Shown piece by piece: positions 42,249 through 55,809 of a stretch of DNA of 64,000 nt (positions are counted from its first letter, which is position 1; each line of letters begins with the position of its first letter). Made by a program: the position numbers and the translations under genes. Where the stretch lies: contig OZ243981.1 in NCBI GenBank assembly GCA_965214825.1, positions 1,922,001-1,986,000 on the forward strand. The letters run 5' to 3'. The DNA comes from UBA2970 sp965214825 (GTDB lineage Bacteria; Verrucomicrobiota; Verrucomicrobiia; Limisphaerales; AAA164-E04). Under the pieces are notes generated by a model that was not told the origin of the DNA, made no database searches, and was given only the letters and a program-made list of their open reading frames with translations.

Positions 42249-46388
<4,140 letters not shown>

Positions 46389-46421
46389 ACACTCGAAGAA
46401 CAGAAAATTCCCAATTGAAAA

Positions 46422-49400
46422 ATGATCCCCAACAAGGAAGCCACCCAATCCGCCCGCGAGTTGCTCGGTCTTGAGCCGGTCAACTCGGTTAACCACATCA
46501 CCATTTCTGTAGCGTCGCCCGAATCGATCTATTCTTGGTCCAAAGGCGAAGTCAAGAACCCGGAGACCATCAATTACCGCACCTTCCGGCCGGAAAAGGG
46601 CGGGTTGTTCTGTGAGCGCATTTTCGGGCCGGTCAAGGATTGGGAATGTTCCTGCGGGAAATACAAAAGAATCAAACACCGCGGTGTGGTCTGCGACCGT
46701 TGCGGCGTTGAGGTAACCCTTTCGCGCGTGCGGCGGGAGAGGATGGGGCATATTGATTTGGCTGTGCCCGTTTCCCACATCTGGTTTTTCAAGTGCATGC
46801 CTTCCCGCATCGGTTTGATGCTGGACATGACCGCACGGGAGCTGGAGCGGGTGATCTATTATGAAGATTACATCGTGATTGATCCGGGAACGACACCGCT
46901 GGAGAAGCACCAGTTGCTGAGCGAGAACGAACGCCGGGAAGCGCGGGAAACTTACGGTGCCGATGCCTTCCAGTCGGAGATGGGAGCCGAGGCAATCCGA
47001 AAAGCCTTGGCACAAGTCGATTTGGCGCGGGAATTGGAAAAACTGCAGCAGGAACTGACCGAGACGCGGAGCAAGCAAATCCGTAAAAAACTGGTCAAAC
47101 GCATCAAGATCTTGCAAGGCTTTCTGTCTTCCCGCAGCAAACCGGAATGGATGATATTGACGGTTCTGCCCGTGATTTCCCCTGACTTGCGCCCGCTAGT
47201 GCCTTTGGAAGGCGGCCGCTTTGCGACTTCTGACCTGAACGACCTCTACCGGCGGGTTATCAACCGGAATAACCGCCTCAAAAATTTGATGGGGCTGAAA
47301 ACGCCGGAAGTCATTATTCGCAACGAGAAGCGGATGCTCCAAGAAGCAGTGGATGCGCTGTATGACAATGGCCGGCACGGCCGGGCGGTGGCGGGCGTGG
47401 GCAGCCGCCCGTTGAAGTCTCTCAGCGATATCCTGAAGGGCAAGAGCGGACGCTTCCGGCAAAACCTCTTGGGCAAGCGCGTGGATTATTCGGGACGTTC
47501 GGTTATCGTGATCGGCCCGGAGCTGAAGCTCAACCAATGCGGCCTGCCCAAGAAGATGGCCTTGGTGCTTTTCGAACCGTTTATCATCCGGCGTCTGAAG
47601 GAGCATGGCTATGTCCACACCGTCCGGTCCGCGAAAAAACTCATCGAACGGCAGGCTCCCGAAGTCTGGGATATTTTGGACGAAGTGACCAAGGGGCATC
47701 CCGTACTTCTGAATCGTGCGCCGACTTTGCACCGTTTGTCTATCCAGGCTTTCGAGCCGGTTCTCATCGAAGGGGAGGCCATTCGCGTGCATCCTTTGGT
47801 CTGCACCGCTTACAACGCCGACTTTGACGGCGACCAAATGGCCGTGCACGTTCCCCTGTCAGTGGAGGCGCAAATGGAAGCGCGTCTGTTGATGATGGTG
47901 CCAAACAACATCTTCAGCCCTTCCAGCGGGCGCCCGATTATGACGCCGACTCAGGACATCACCCTGGGCTGCTACTATCTGACGGCCGAGCCTCGAGAGA
48001 GGGGGAGAAGCCGGAAGAAGCGGCGGAAACTCTTCGGCACCAAAGAAGAAGTCATCTTTGCTTTCGATGACGGCGCGGTGGCCATGCACGAATGGATCGA
48101 CCTGGCGAATCCGGATCAGAGAACTGAAACAGTTTTCGGTGACGCAACCAAAAAAACCATCAAGACAACGGTAGGGCGCGTGCTCTTCAGCGAAATTTGG
48201 CCAACCGAGCTGGGGTTTCCCAATCGTGTTGTGGACAAAAACGAAATCGGCGATCTCATCTGGTATTGCTACAAAAAATGTGGTCACGCCCGGGCAGTCG
48301 AAACACTCGACAAGCTGAAAGAAATCGGCTTCCGGGAAGCGACGCGGGCAGGCGCTTCCATTGGGATTGACGACATGATCGTCCCCAAAGAAAAGCAGCA
48401 GAAAATTAAATCGGCCGAAAAGAAAATCGAATCCATCAAAAAGCAGTACGAAAAGGGCGTGATTACTTCGGGCGAACGTTACAACCAGATTATCGACACT
48501 TGGACCGATTGCACCGATCAAATCGCCAACGTGATGCTGGACACCTTGCGCAAGAACCAGAACAAGGACGAATACAATCCCGTCTGCCTGATGGTGGATT
48601 CCGGTGCTCGGGGCAACCGGCAGCAAGTGCGGCAGTTGGCCGGCCTGCGCGGCTTGATGGCCAAACCTTCCGGCGACATCATCGAACGGCCTATTCTCTC
48701 CAACTTCCGCGAAGGTCTCTCCGTCCTGGAATACTTCATCTCTACCCACGGCGCCCGAAAGGGACTAGCAGACACCGCTTTGAAAACCGCCGATTCCGGC
48801 TACATGACTCGCAAACTGGTCGATGTTGCCCAGGATGTCATTGTGCGGGAGCACGATTGTGGCACTGACAACGGCATCACAGTGCGGGCCATTTACGAAG
48901 GGGAAGACGAGGTGGTCAAACTCAGCGAACGGTTGATTGGCCGCATTTCCTGCGACGACATCCGGGCGCCGGACGATCAAAAAAACATCCTCGTTAAAGC
49001 CAATCAAGAAATCGACGAAGACTTGGCAGACAAGATTGACGACCACGGCATCGAAGAAGTGAAGATTCGTTCGGTGTTGACTTGCGAGAGCAAGCACAGC
49101 CTTTGCCAGTTGTGTTACGGGCGCAACCTGGCAACCGGCGAATTGGTCAAGGAAGGCGAAGCTGTCGGAATTATCGCCGCGCAATCCATCGGCGAGCCGG
49201 GCACACAGCTCACTATGAGAACCTTTCACATCGGCGGCGTGGCCTCGGTGATCGTCGCGGAAACGGCGATCAAGGCCCGGAAGAGCGGCACATTGAAATA
49301 TAAAGACATCCGCAAGGTGGACCTCGAAGACGGAAACAGCATTGTCCTCAACAAACATGGAAGCGTGGCCGTTGTGAATAAAGACGGGCAAGAGCTGGAA

Positions 49401-50606
49401 TCTTACTCCGTGGTGGTCGGTGCTGTAATTTCTGTGCCAGATGGCGGGACGGTCGAAAAGGGAGACACCTTCGTTCAATGGGATCCCAACAACGCGCCGA
49501 TCATTTCGGAAAAAACAGGGAAAGTCGGGTTTCGAGACATCATCTTGGGGGTAACCATGAAGCAAGAGGTCGATGAAACCACGGGGAAAGAAGCGATGGT
49601 CGTCATTGATCACAAGGAAGACCTGCATCCTCAAATTATGATTTTAAACAGCAAGGACGAGGTGCTCGCCAACTATCCGATCCCCTCAGGCGCCCACATT
49701 GTGGTGCAGGAATACAAGGAATACGGAAGAAGAATCCCGGCGGGGACCTTGCTGGCGAAGAGGCCGCGCCGCAAAACCTCCAAGACCAAGGACATTACCG
49801 GTGGCCTGCCGCGAGTGGCGGAGTTGTTTGAAGCCCGAAAGCCCAAAAACGCGGCAGAGATTTCCAAGATCGATGGCATCGTCGATTTCGGCCCCACCGA
49901 GCGCGGCAAGCGCTGCGTCATCATCCGCAATACAGACACCGGCCTCGAGGAAAAACATATGATCCCGATTGCCAAGCACGTGATTGTCTTCGAGGGCGAT
50001 TATGTGAAAAAGGGACAGCAACTGACCGAAGGGCCGGTCGTGCCGCATGAGATTCTGGAAGTGTGCGGCCCGCAGGAACTCCAAGAACACCTGGTCAACG
50101 AAGTGCAGGAAGTCTATCGGCTTCAAGGAGTAACCATCAACGACAAGCACATTGAAGTCATCGTCCGGCAGATGTTGCGGAAAGTGCGGATCACCGATCC
50201 GGGCGACACCGAATTTCTGTGGGACGAACAGATTGAGAAGTTGATCTTTGAGCAGGAAAACCAGCGCGTGGAAGAAAAAGGCGGCAAACCAGCGGAGGCG
50301 GAGCCTGTCCTATTGGGAATCACGAAAGCATCGGTTGAAACGGAAAGTTTTCTCAGCGCGGCTTCTTTCCAAGACACCACGCGGGTGTTGACTGAGGCGG
50401 CGACCTTGGGCAAGAGAGACCATCTCCGGGGCTTCAAGGAGAATGTCATCATGGGGCATATCATCCCTGCCGGCACCGGATACCCGGAACACCGGAACGT
50501 TCAGGTCAAATACTTGGTGGATCTTTTGCCGGTGGGAGAGCCTGCCTTGGAGGAGACAGTCGAGGAGGAGAAACAGGCACCGATGAAAGAGGCTCGCGTT
50601 GGCTGA
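46422..50606 (+). CDS. rpoC: RNA polymerase beta' subunit
   Basis: A 1394-residue catalytic subunit. The N-terminal zinc site is CSCGKYKRIKHRGVVCDRCG. RFRQNLLGKRVDYSGRSVIV follows. The catalytic loop NADFDGDQMAVHVPLSVEAQ holds the three Mg-binding Asp. The second zinc site includes CESKHSLCQLCYG. GIIAAQSIGEPGTQLTMRTF is the trigger-loop region. The C-terminus has ITKASVETESFLSAASFQDT and RVLTEAATLGKRDHLRGFKE. It starts 33 bases after rpoB. A low-complexity Glu-rich tail ends the chain. Confidence 0.98.
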   Translation: MIPNKEATQSARELLGLEPVNSVNHITISVASPESIYSWSKGEVKNPETINYRTFRPEKGGLFCERIFGPVKDWECSCGKYKRIKHRGVVCDRCGVEVTLSRVRRERMGHIDLAVPVSHIWFFKCMPSRIGLMLDMTARELERVIYYEDYIVIDPGTTPLEKHQLLSENERREARETYGADAFQSEMGAEAIRKALAQVDLARELEKLQQELTETRSKQIRKKLVKRIKILQGFLSSRSKPEWMILTVLPVISPDLRPLVPLEGGRFATSDLNDLYRRVINRNNRLKNLMGLKTPEVIIRNEKRMLQEAVDALYDNGRHGRAVAGVGSRPLKSLSDILKGKSGRFRQNLLGKRVDYSGRSVIVIGPELKLNQCGLPKKMALVLFEPFIIRRLKEHGYVHTVRSAKKLIERQAPEVWDILDEVTKGHPVLLNRAPTLHRLSIQAFEPVLIEGEAIRVHPLVCTAYNADFDGDQMAVHVPLSVEAQMEARLLMMVPNNIFSPSSGRPIMTPTQDITLGCYYLTAEPRERGRSRKKRRKLFGTKEEVIFAFDDGAVAMHEWIDLANPDQRTETVFGDATKKTIKTTVGRVLFSEIWPTELGFPNRVVDKNEIGDLIWYCYKKCGHARAVETLDKLKEIGFREATRAGASIGIDDMIVPKEKQQKIKSAEKKIESIKKQYEKGVITSGERYNQIIDTWTDCTDQIANVMLDTLRKNQNKDEYNPVCLMVDSGARGNRQQVRQLAGLRGLMAKPSGDIIERPILSNFREGLSVLEYFISTHGARKGLADTALKTADSGYMTRKLVDVAQDVIVREHDCGTDNGITVRAIYEGEDEVVKLSERLIGRISCDDIRAPDDQKNILVKANQEIDEDLADKIDDHGIEEVKIRSVLTCESKHSLCQLCYGRNLATGELVKEGEAVGIIAAQSIGEPGTQLTMRTFHIGGVASVIVAETAIKARKSGTLKYKDIRKVDLEDGNSIVLNKHGSVAVVNKDGQELESYSVVVGAVISVPDGGTVEKGDTFVQWDPNNAPIISEKTGKVGFRDIILGVTMKQEVDETTGKEAMVVIDHKEDLHPQIMILNSKDEVLANYPIPSGAHIVVQEYKEYGRRIPAGTLLAKRPRRKTSKTKDITGGLPRVAELFEARKPKNAAEISKIDGIVDFGPTERGKRCVIIRNTDTGLEEKHMIPIAKHVIVFEGDYVKKGQQLTEGPVVPHEILEVCGPQELQEHLVNEVQEVYRLQGVTINDKHIEVIVRQMLRKVRITDPGDTEFLWDEQIEKLIFEQENQRVEEKGGKPAEAEPVLLGITKASVETESFLSAASFQDTTRVLTEAATLGKRDHLRGFKENVIMGHIIPAGTGYPEHRNVQVKYLVDLLPVGEPALEETVEEEKQAPMKEARVG

Positions 50607-50646
50607 AGTCGGAAAAAATTCGGCGGCATTTTTTTTGAATAATCTG

Positions 50647-50674
50647 TTGCACTGGAAATTGTTTTTGGTAATAT
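50647..50674 (+). promoter_or_regulatory. Possible promoter upstream of rpsL
   Basis: In the AT-rich gap after rpoC, TTGCAC (50647-50652) and TAATAT (50669-50674) are 16 bases apart. Both boxes are imperfect. The position before the str operon is where a promoter is expected, which is the main support. Confidence 0.3.
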
Positions 50675-50735
50675 CTGCCTTCCGTTTTGCCGGAGCAAAG
50701 CTTAAAAGGGGCTTTTGCCGATAGTTCAAGCAGCA

Positions 50736-51116
50736 ATGCCGACCATCAATCAACTCGTCCGAAAGGGACGCAAGAGGATTCGACTCAAGTCGAAATCGCC
50801 GGCTTTAGAGAATTGCCCGTTCCGGCGGGGCGTCTGCGTTCAGGTGATGACGCGGACGCCGAAGAAGCCGAATTCGGCCATGCGCAAAGTGGCCAAAGTG
50901 CGGCTGACAAACGGCTACGAAGTCATCGCCTACATTCCCGATGAGGGGCATAATTTGCAGGAGCATTCAATCGTTTTGGTGCGGGGGGGGCGTGTCAAGG
51001 ATTTGCCCGGTGTGCGCTATCACATCGTCCGCGGGACGCTGGATGCTGGCAGAGTGGAAAAACGCCGTCAAAGCCGTTCGAAATACGGCGTCAAACGCCC
51101 GAAGGAAAAGAAGTAA
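50736..51116 (+). CDS. rpsL: 30S ribosomal protein S12
   Basis: A 126-residue decoding-centre protein. It begins MPTINQLVRKGRKRIRLKSK. The loop MTRTPKKPNSAMRKVAKVRL keeps the Lys whose change gives streptomycin resistance, so the wild-type form is present. GHNLQEHSIVLVRGGRVKDL and PGVRYHIVRGTLDA are standard. ATG 50736 is chosen over the in-frame TTG at 50715 because S12 normally starts at MPTI. Confidence 0.97.
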   Translation: MPTINQLVRKGRKRIRLKSKSPALENCPFRRGVCVQVMTRTPKKPNSAMRKVAKVRLTNGYEVIAYIPDEGHNLQEHSIVLVRGGRVKDLPGVRYHIVRGTLDAGRVEKRRQSRSKYGVKRPKEKK

Positions 51117-51142
51117 TCGAGGCAAATTGATATTGGATTTTT

Positions 51143-51616
51143 ATGTCACGGCGGCGGCAAGCAGTAAAAAGAAGTGTAGTTCCGGATGGGCGGTACGACA
51201 GCGCTCTGGTAGCGCGGCTTGTGAATGTGGTGATGGTCAAAGGAAAGAAAACCGTGGCGGAAAAGGTGGTCTATGGCGCTTTTGATGCCTTGTCGGAAAA
51301 GAAACCTGGCGCCAATCCCTTGGAAATTTTGCAGCGGGCGGTAGACAATGTGAAGCCGCGCTTGGAGGTGAAGCCTCGGCGCGTTGGGGGGGCTACCTAT
51401 CAGGTGCCTCTGGAAGTCTCGACCGACCGGCAGAACGCTTTGGCCTTGCGCTGGCTGGTCAAGTTTGCCGCCGGACGAAAGGGAATTACCATGCGACAAG
51501 CCTTGGCGGGGGAAATTCTGGATGCGTATCGCGGACAGGGGACCTCGATCCGCCGGCGAGACGAAGTACATAAAATGGCACAGTCAAATAAAGCATTCGC
51601 CCATTTTCGTTGGTAA
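51143..51616 (+). CDS. rpsG: 30S ribosomal protein S7
   Basis: A 157-residue primary 16S rRNA-binding protein. It starts MSRRRQAVKRSVVPDGRYDS, slightly shifted from the usual MPRR form. It contains MVKGKKTVAEKVVYGAFDAL, KPRLEVKPRRVGGATYQVPL and ARKGITMRQALAGEILDAY-like sequence (AGRKGITMRQALAGEILDAY), and ends AQSNKAFAHFRW. It is 26 bases after rpsL. A terminator-like hairpin follows. Confidence 0.97.
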   Translation: MSRRRQAVKRSVVPDGRYDSALVARLVNVVMVKGKKTVAEKVVYGAFDALSEKKPGANPLEILQRAVDNVKPRLEVKPRRVGGATYQVPLEVSTDRQNALALRWLVKFAAGRKGITMRQALAGEILDAYRGQGTSIRRRDEVHKMAQSNKAFAHFRW

Positions 51617-51633
51617 CCAATCAAACTCAAGTA

Positions 51634-51665
51634 GCCCCGGAAGTCGTCAAAGCGGGGCATTTTTA
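51634..51665 (+). terminator. Terminator- or attenuator-like hairpin between rpsG and fusA
   Basis: GCCCCG at 51634-51639 pairs with CGGGGC at 51653-51658 around a 13-base loop and is followed by ATTTTTATT. This is the layout of an intrinsic terminator, although the loop is long. It lies 17 bases after rpsG and about 70 bases before the EF-G ATG, so it could attenuate read-through. Confidence 0.5.
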
Positions 51666-51735
51666 TTCTCTCCATCCAGTGGCTTCATTTTCCCGACAGT
51701 TATCTCCGGCTAATTCGCCGGAGCGCGAGTATCCG

Positions 51736-53856
51736 ATGGAGCGGACGCGGAACATCGGCATCGCGGCGCATATTGACGCGGGCAAGACGACGACTACGGA
51801 AAGAATTCTTTTCTATACGGGTCTCATTCATCGGATGGGCGAGGTGCATGACGGCAACACGGTGACGGATTGGATGGATCAGGAGAAGGAAAGGGGCATC
51901 ACCATTACTTCGGCCGCCATCACCTGTTTTTGGACTCAGCGGGCGGACGGCACGCGGAAGAGTTTTGAAGGGGTGCCCTTCAGGATCAACATCATCGACA
52001 CCCCGGGGCATGTTGATTTCACGGCGGAAGTCGAGCGTTCCATGCGGGTGCTAGATGGCGCTGTGGCCGTGTTCTGCGGGGTGGCCGGCGTGCAGCCGCA
52101 ATCTGAAACGGTCTGGCGCCAAGCGGCCAAATATCATGTACCTCGCATTGCCTTCGTCAATAAAATGGATCGGGTCGGCGCGGATTTCGACAATGCTGTT
52201 GAAGAGATGCGCTGCAAACTCGGCGCATATGCGTATCCAGTCATCATCCCGCTCGGCAGCGAGGGAAACCTCCGAGGTGTCATTGATGTGGTGAGCCAAA
52301 AGGCTATTGTCTATGATGATTTGGATCCACTGGGCGTCCGGTATTCTGTCGCCGACTTGACGGAAGACCAGAAAATCCGCGCACAATCGGCTTGGGATCA
52401 ACTGGTTGCTGCGGTGGCGGACAAGGACGATGCGGTGGCGGAATTGGTGATCGAGGATCGGCCCATTGAGCCTTCCGTCTTGAAGGCGGCGATTCGCCGT
52501 TTAACCTGTGGTTTGGAGTTGGTGCCGGTCATCGGCGGTTCGGCCTTCAAGAAGAAAGGGGTGCAGCCGCTGGTCGATGCCATTATTGATTATTTGCCTT
52601 CCCCTCTGGACATCCCGCCGATGAAGGGGCATCCGGCGAATCGCCTCAATGCCTCGGTCGAGATTGTGCCGGACGACAGCCAGGATTTTTGCGGGTTGGC
52701 GTTCAAGCTCTGGCGGGATCCGTTTGTCGGGAAACTAGTCTTTTTCCGCGTCTATCGAGGCTCGCTCAAAAAGGGGGAAGCCGTTCTGAACACTCGAACC
52801 GGGCGGAAGGAGCGGGTCAGCCGGCTGTTGCGGATTCAAGCGGACAAGCGCATCGATGTGGAGGCGGTTTATTCGGGAGACATTGCGGCTCTTGTCGGCG
52901 CGCGCAACGTGGCGACTGGCCATACCCTTTGCAGCCAGAAAATGCCTGTTCTGCTGGAGCCGCCGACTTTCCCGGAACCCGTCATCTCTATGGCCGTCGA
53001 GCCGCGCACAACTGCAGATCGGGAGAAACTGAGCGAAGGCTTGCAGCGGTTGGCGGACGAAGACCCGACTTTCAAATGCCATACCAACGACGAGACCGGA
53101 CAACGGATCATCTCCGGGATGGGCGAGCTTCATCTCGAAATCATCCGAGACCGGTTGCTTAAAGAATTCAAAGTGGACGCGAATGCCGGCGCCCCGCAAA
53201 TCGCCTATCGGGAAACCATCACCCGGCCATCCAGAGGAGAAGGAAAGTTTATCCGGCAATCGGGCGGCAAAGGACAATACGGCCATGTGGAAATTGTCAT
53301 GGAGCCGAACCGGGACGGACAGGGAATAGAGATCGAAAACCGAATCGTTGGCGGAGTGATTCCCAGGGAATTTATTCCCGCCGTCGTTGCCGGGCTGAAG
53401 GAATCGGCTGCTGGCGGCGTTTTGGCTGGTTATCCGATGGTGGATATCAAACTCACCATTGTGGATGGCTCCTTCCATGAGGTCGATTCCAGCGAACTCG
53501 CCTTTAAGATGGCCGCGATTTTTGCCTTCAAAGACGCATCGAAAGGTGCTGGACTGCTTCTCCTGGAGCCGGTGATGAAGGTTGAAGTGAGCGCTCCGGA
53601 AGAGTATCAAGGGGATATTCTCGGCGATCTCAACCGGCGCCGGGGCAAGATTTCGAGCGTGGATTCCAAATCCCGCGCGGCGGTCATCCATGCTGAAGTC
53701 CCACTTTCGGAGATGTTCGGCTATTCCACGGCAATGCGCTCGCTTTCCAAAGGCCGGGCGTCTTACTCCATGGAGCCGCTTCAATTTGAGCAAGTGCCGG
53801 TGAATGTTTTGGCGGCGATTTTAAACACTGGACACAATAATGCCGCGCGAGGGTAA
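51736..53856 (+). CDS. fusA: Elongation factor G
   Basis: A 706-residue translocase GTPase. G1 is AAHIDAGKTTTTERILFYTG, the effector loop is WMDQEKERGITITSAAITCF, G3 is DTPGHVDFTAEVERSMRVLD and G4 FVNKMDRVGADF. Domain IV has QSGGKGQYGHVEIVMEP and the C-terminus GYSTAMRSLSKGRASYSMEP. ATG 51736 gives a short lead (MERTRNIG). A GTG at 51679 would add 19 residues (VASFSRQLSPANSPEREYP), and similar leads occur in related EF-Gs, so either start is possible. No tuf follows; rpsJ is next. Confidence 0.96.
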   Translation: MERTRNIGIAAHIDAGKTTTTERILFYTGLIHRMGEVHDGNTVTDWMDQEKERGITITSAAITCFWTQRADGTRKSFEGVPFRINIIDTPGHVDFTAEVERSMRVLDGAVAVFCGVAGVQPQSETVWRQAAKYHVPRIAFVNKMDRVGADFDNAVEEMRCKLGAYAYPVIIPLGSEGNLRGVIDVVSQKAIVYDDLDPLGVRYSVADLTEDQKIRAQSAWDQLVAAVADKDDAVAELVIEDRPIEPSVLKAAIRRLTCGLELVPVIGGSAFKKKGVQPLVDAIIDYLPSPLDIPPMKGHPANRLNASVEIVPDDSQDFCGLAFKLWRDPFVGKLVFFRVYRGSLKKGEAVLNTRTGRKERVSRLLRIQADKRIDVEAVYSGDIAALVGARNVATGHTLCSQKMPVLLEPPTFPEPVISMAVEPRTTADREKLSEGLQRLADEDPTFKCHTNDETGQRIISGMGELHLEIIRDRLLKEFKVDANAGAPQIAYRETITRPSRGEGKFIRQSGGKGQYGHVEIVMEPNRDGQGIEIENRIVGGVIPREFIPAVVAGLKESAAGGVLAGYPMVDIKLTIVDGSFHEVDSSELAFKMAAIFAFKDASKGAGLLLLEPVMKVEVSAPEEYQGDILGDLNRRRGKISSVDSKSRAAVIHAEVPLSEMFGYSTAMRSLSKGRASYSMEPLQFEQVPVNVLAAILNTGHNNAARG

Positions 53857-53890
53857 TACTGAGCAAGCGCGGTAGATTTAGCGAACCAAT

Positions 53891-54199
53891 ATGGCAGAAC
53901 AGCGCATTCGAATTCGATTGAAGGCATATGATCATCGAGTCATCGATCAATCGGCCGGCGAGATTGTGGACACGGTCAAACGTTCGGGCGCTCGGGTCGC
54001 CGGGCCGATACCTCTGCCCACTCGCATCGAGCGGTTCACAGTAACGCGCTCACCGCATGTGGACAAAAAATCGCACGAAACTTTCGAGCAGCGCACGCAC
54101 AAACGGCTGCTCGACATTCTGGACCCGACGGCCAAAACGGTCGATGAATTGAAAAAGCTCAACCTCCCGGCAGGAGTCGATATTACAATCAAAATATAG
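53891..54199 (+). CDS. rpsJ: 30S ribosomal protein S10
   Basis: A 102-residue protein also known as NusE, shared by ribosome and antitermination complex. It starts MAEQRIRIRLKAYDHRVIDQ and contains GARVAGPIPLPTRIERFTVT and RSPHVDKKSHETFEQRTHKR, ending LNLPAGVDITIKI. It is the first gene of the S10-spc block and starts 34 bases after fusA, so this block probably continues the str operon. Confidence 0.97.
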   Translation: MAEQRIRIRLKAYDHRVIDQSAGEIVDTVKRSGARVAGPIPLPTRIERFTVTRSPHVDKKSHETFEQRTHKRLLDILDPTAKTVDELKKLNLPAGVDITIKI

Positions 54200-54201
54200 C
54201 C

Positions 54202-54858
54202 ATGATCGGTCTGCTAGGAAAAAAATTGGGGCAAACCCAAGTCTATGACGAGAGGGGCAACTTGGTCTGCGTGACGGCGGTTCAGTGCGGCGCCAACCGG
54301 GTTTTGCAGCGCAAGACCGAGGCGGCGGATGGATACAACGCCGTTCAATTGGGGTTTGGAACTCAAAAGCCGCAGCGGATGAACAAGCCTTTGATGGGGC
54401 ATTTCCGCAAGCATGGCACGGAGCCGTGCCGGAAGATCAAAGAGTTTCGGGACTTTGATCTCCCGGTGAAGCCGGGCGATGCGGTGAGGCCGGGCGATTG
54501 TTTTTCAGCGGGCGATTTTGTTGATGTGGTGGGCGTAACCAAAGGCCGCGGTTTTCAGGGGGTGATGAAACGGCATGGTTTCAGCGGTGGGCGGGCCACG
54601 CACGGCGCCAAAGGTTGGAAGCGGCGTCCCGGTTCCGTCGGTCAAGGATCGACACCGGGCTACGTGCGCAAGGGACAACCCATGCCGGGGCATATGGGAC
54701 AAGAGCGCCGAACCGTTCAGAATTTGAAAGTGGTGCGGGTGATGGAAGAGGAAGATGTGCTGTTGATCAACGGCGCTCTTCCGGGAGCCGCAGGAGACTA
54801 TGTGGTGATTCGCGGGGCGAAAAAGAAGCGGAAAGCGGCGCCGGCATCAGATGCGTAA
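54202..54858 (+). CDS. rplC: 50S ribosomal protein L3
   Basis: A 218-residue early-assembly protein. It starts MIGLLGKKLGQTQVYDERGN. The signature GVTKGRGFQGVMKRHGFSGG and the loop near the peptidyl transferase centre (GSVGQGSTPGYVRKGQPMPG followed by HMGQERRTVQNLKVVR) are intact. Two bases separate it from the rpsJ stop. The tail KKKRKAAPASDA is basic. Confidence 0.97.
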   Translation: MIGLLGKKLGQTQVYDERGNLVCVTAVQCGANRVLQRKTEAADGYNAVQLGFGTQKPQRMNKPLMGHFRKHGTEPCRKIKEFRDFDLPVKPGDAVRPGDCFSAGDFVDVVGVTKGRGFQGVMKRHGFSGGRATHGAKGWKRRPGSVGQGSTPGYVRKGQPMPGHMGQERRTVQNLKVVRVMEEEDVLLINGALPGAAGDYVVIRGAKKKRKAAPASDA

Positions 54859-54869
54859 AAGGAGCGAGC

Positions 54870-55499
54870 ATGAACATCAAAATCAAAAATGTCTCCGGCG
54901 CTGAAGTGAGCGATTATGAAGTTCAGTTTGAACTCATCACCAATGGACGCGGGACGCAGGCCGTCCATGAAACGGTGGTCGCCTATACCGCCGCACAGAG
55001 AAGCGGAACGGCCTGCACCAAGACGGTTGCAGAGGTGGCCGGTTCAGGCCGCAAACCTTGGCGGCAGAAAGGCACGGGACGCGCGCGCGCTGGCTATGTT
55101 CGATCGCCCATTTGGCGAGGCGGCGGCGTCGTGTTCGGGCCGAAACCGCGCAGCTTTCGGAAAACGCTTTCAAAGAAAACTAAACAGTTGGCTTTGAGGA
55201 AGGCGATGAGCGAGCGGTTGAAGGCCGGGGATGTTCAAGTGGTGGATGCGTTCGGCCTCGAAAAACCAAGCACCAAGGCGTTCCTATCTGTTTGCGAATC
55301 TCTGGGAATTGACAGCACCGCTTTGATGGTAACGGATTCCAGAGATGAGAATTTGATTCTTTCGGCGAGGAATGTTCCCTATATCGAGGTTGTCTTGGCG
55401 GCCACTTTGAACACATATGAGGTCTTGAAGTGCGACTATCTGGTCTTTACCCGCCGGGCTTTTGAAACGGTGGATTGCCGGCTTACTGGGAAAGAATAG
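54870..55499 (+). CDS. rplD: 50S ribosomal protein L4
   Basis: A 209-residue exit-tunnel protein. It starts MNIKIKNVSGAEVSDYEVQF. GRKPWRQKGTGRARAGYVRS is the tunnel loop, with IWRGGGVVFGPKPRSFRKTL next. The start follows a good GGAG site 11 bases after rplC; the long upstream frame overlapping rplC is a shadow. L4 represses S10 operons in some bacteria; no leader is visible here since rpsJ follows fusA. Confidence 0.96.
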   Translation: MNIKIKNVSGAEVSDYEVQFELITNGRGTQAVHETVVAYTAAQRSGTACTKTVAEVAGSGRKPWRQKGTGRARAGYVRSPIWRGGGVVFGPKPRSFRKTLSKKTKQLALRKAMSERLKAGDVQVVDAFGLEKPSTKAFLSVCESLGIDSTALMVTDSRDENLILSARNVPYIEVVLAATLNTYEVLKCDYLVFTRRAFETVDCRLTGKE

Positions 55500-55510
55500 G
55501 CTGTGGCGTT

Positions 55511-55792
55511 ATGAATGCTTTTGATATTGTCAAGGTGGTTTGCGTTACGGAAAAGGGCGCGCTGCTCACGGACGAGCTCAACCAATATGCTGTGGTGGCC
55601 GATCGGCGGGCGAACAAAATTCAAATTCGCCAAGCAGTTGAAGAGTTGTTCAAAGTCAAGGTGTTGAATGTAAACACGATGAACATGCGAGGCAAGGCCC
55701 GCCGCAAGCGAACGCGTCAAGCGGGTAAATCTCCGGATTGGAAAAAAGCGATTGTAACCTTGAAAGAAGGCGACCGGATCGAGTTGACTTAA
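55511..55792 (+). CDS. rplW: 50S ribosomal protein L23
   Basis: A 93-residue exit-site protein that docks SRP and trigger factor. It starts MNAFDIVKVVCVTEKGALLT and contains DRRANKIQIRQAVEELFKVK, VLNVNTMNMRGKARRK and a basic loop, ending TLKEGDRIELT. The internal ATG 55511 is the right start by homology, 11 bases after rplD. Confidence 0.95.
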   Translation: MNAFDIVKVVCVTEKGALLTDELNQYAVVADRRANKIQIRQAVEELFKVKVLNVNTMNMRGKARRKRTRQAGKSPDWKKAIVTLKEGDRIELT

Positions 55793-55809
55793 AGTGGGAG
55801 GAGAAAGTT

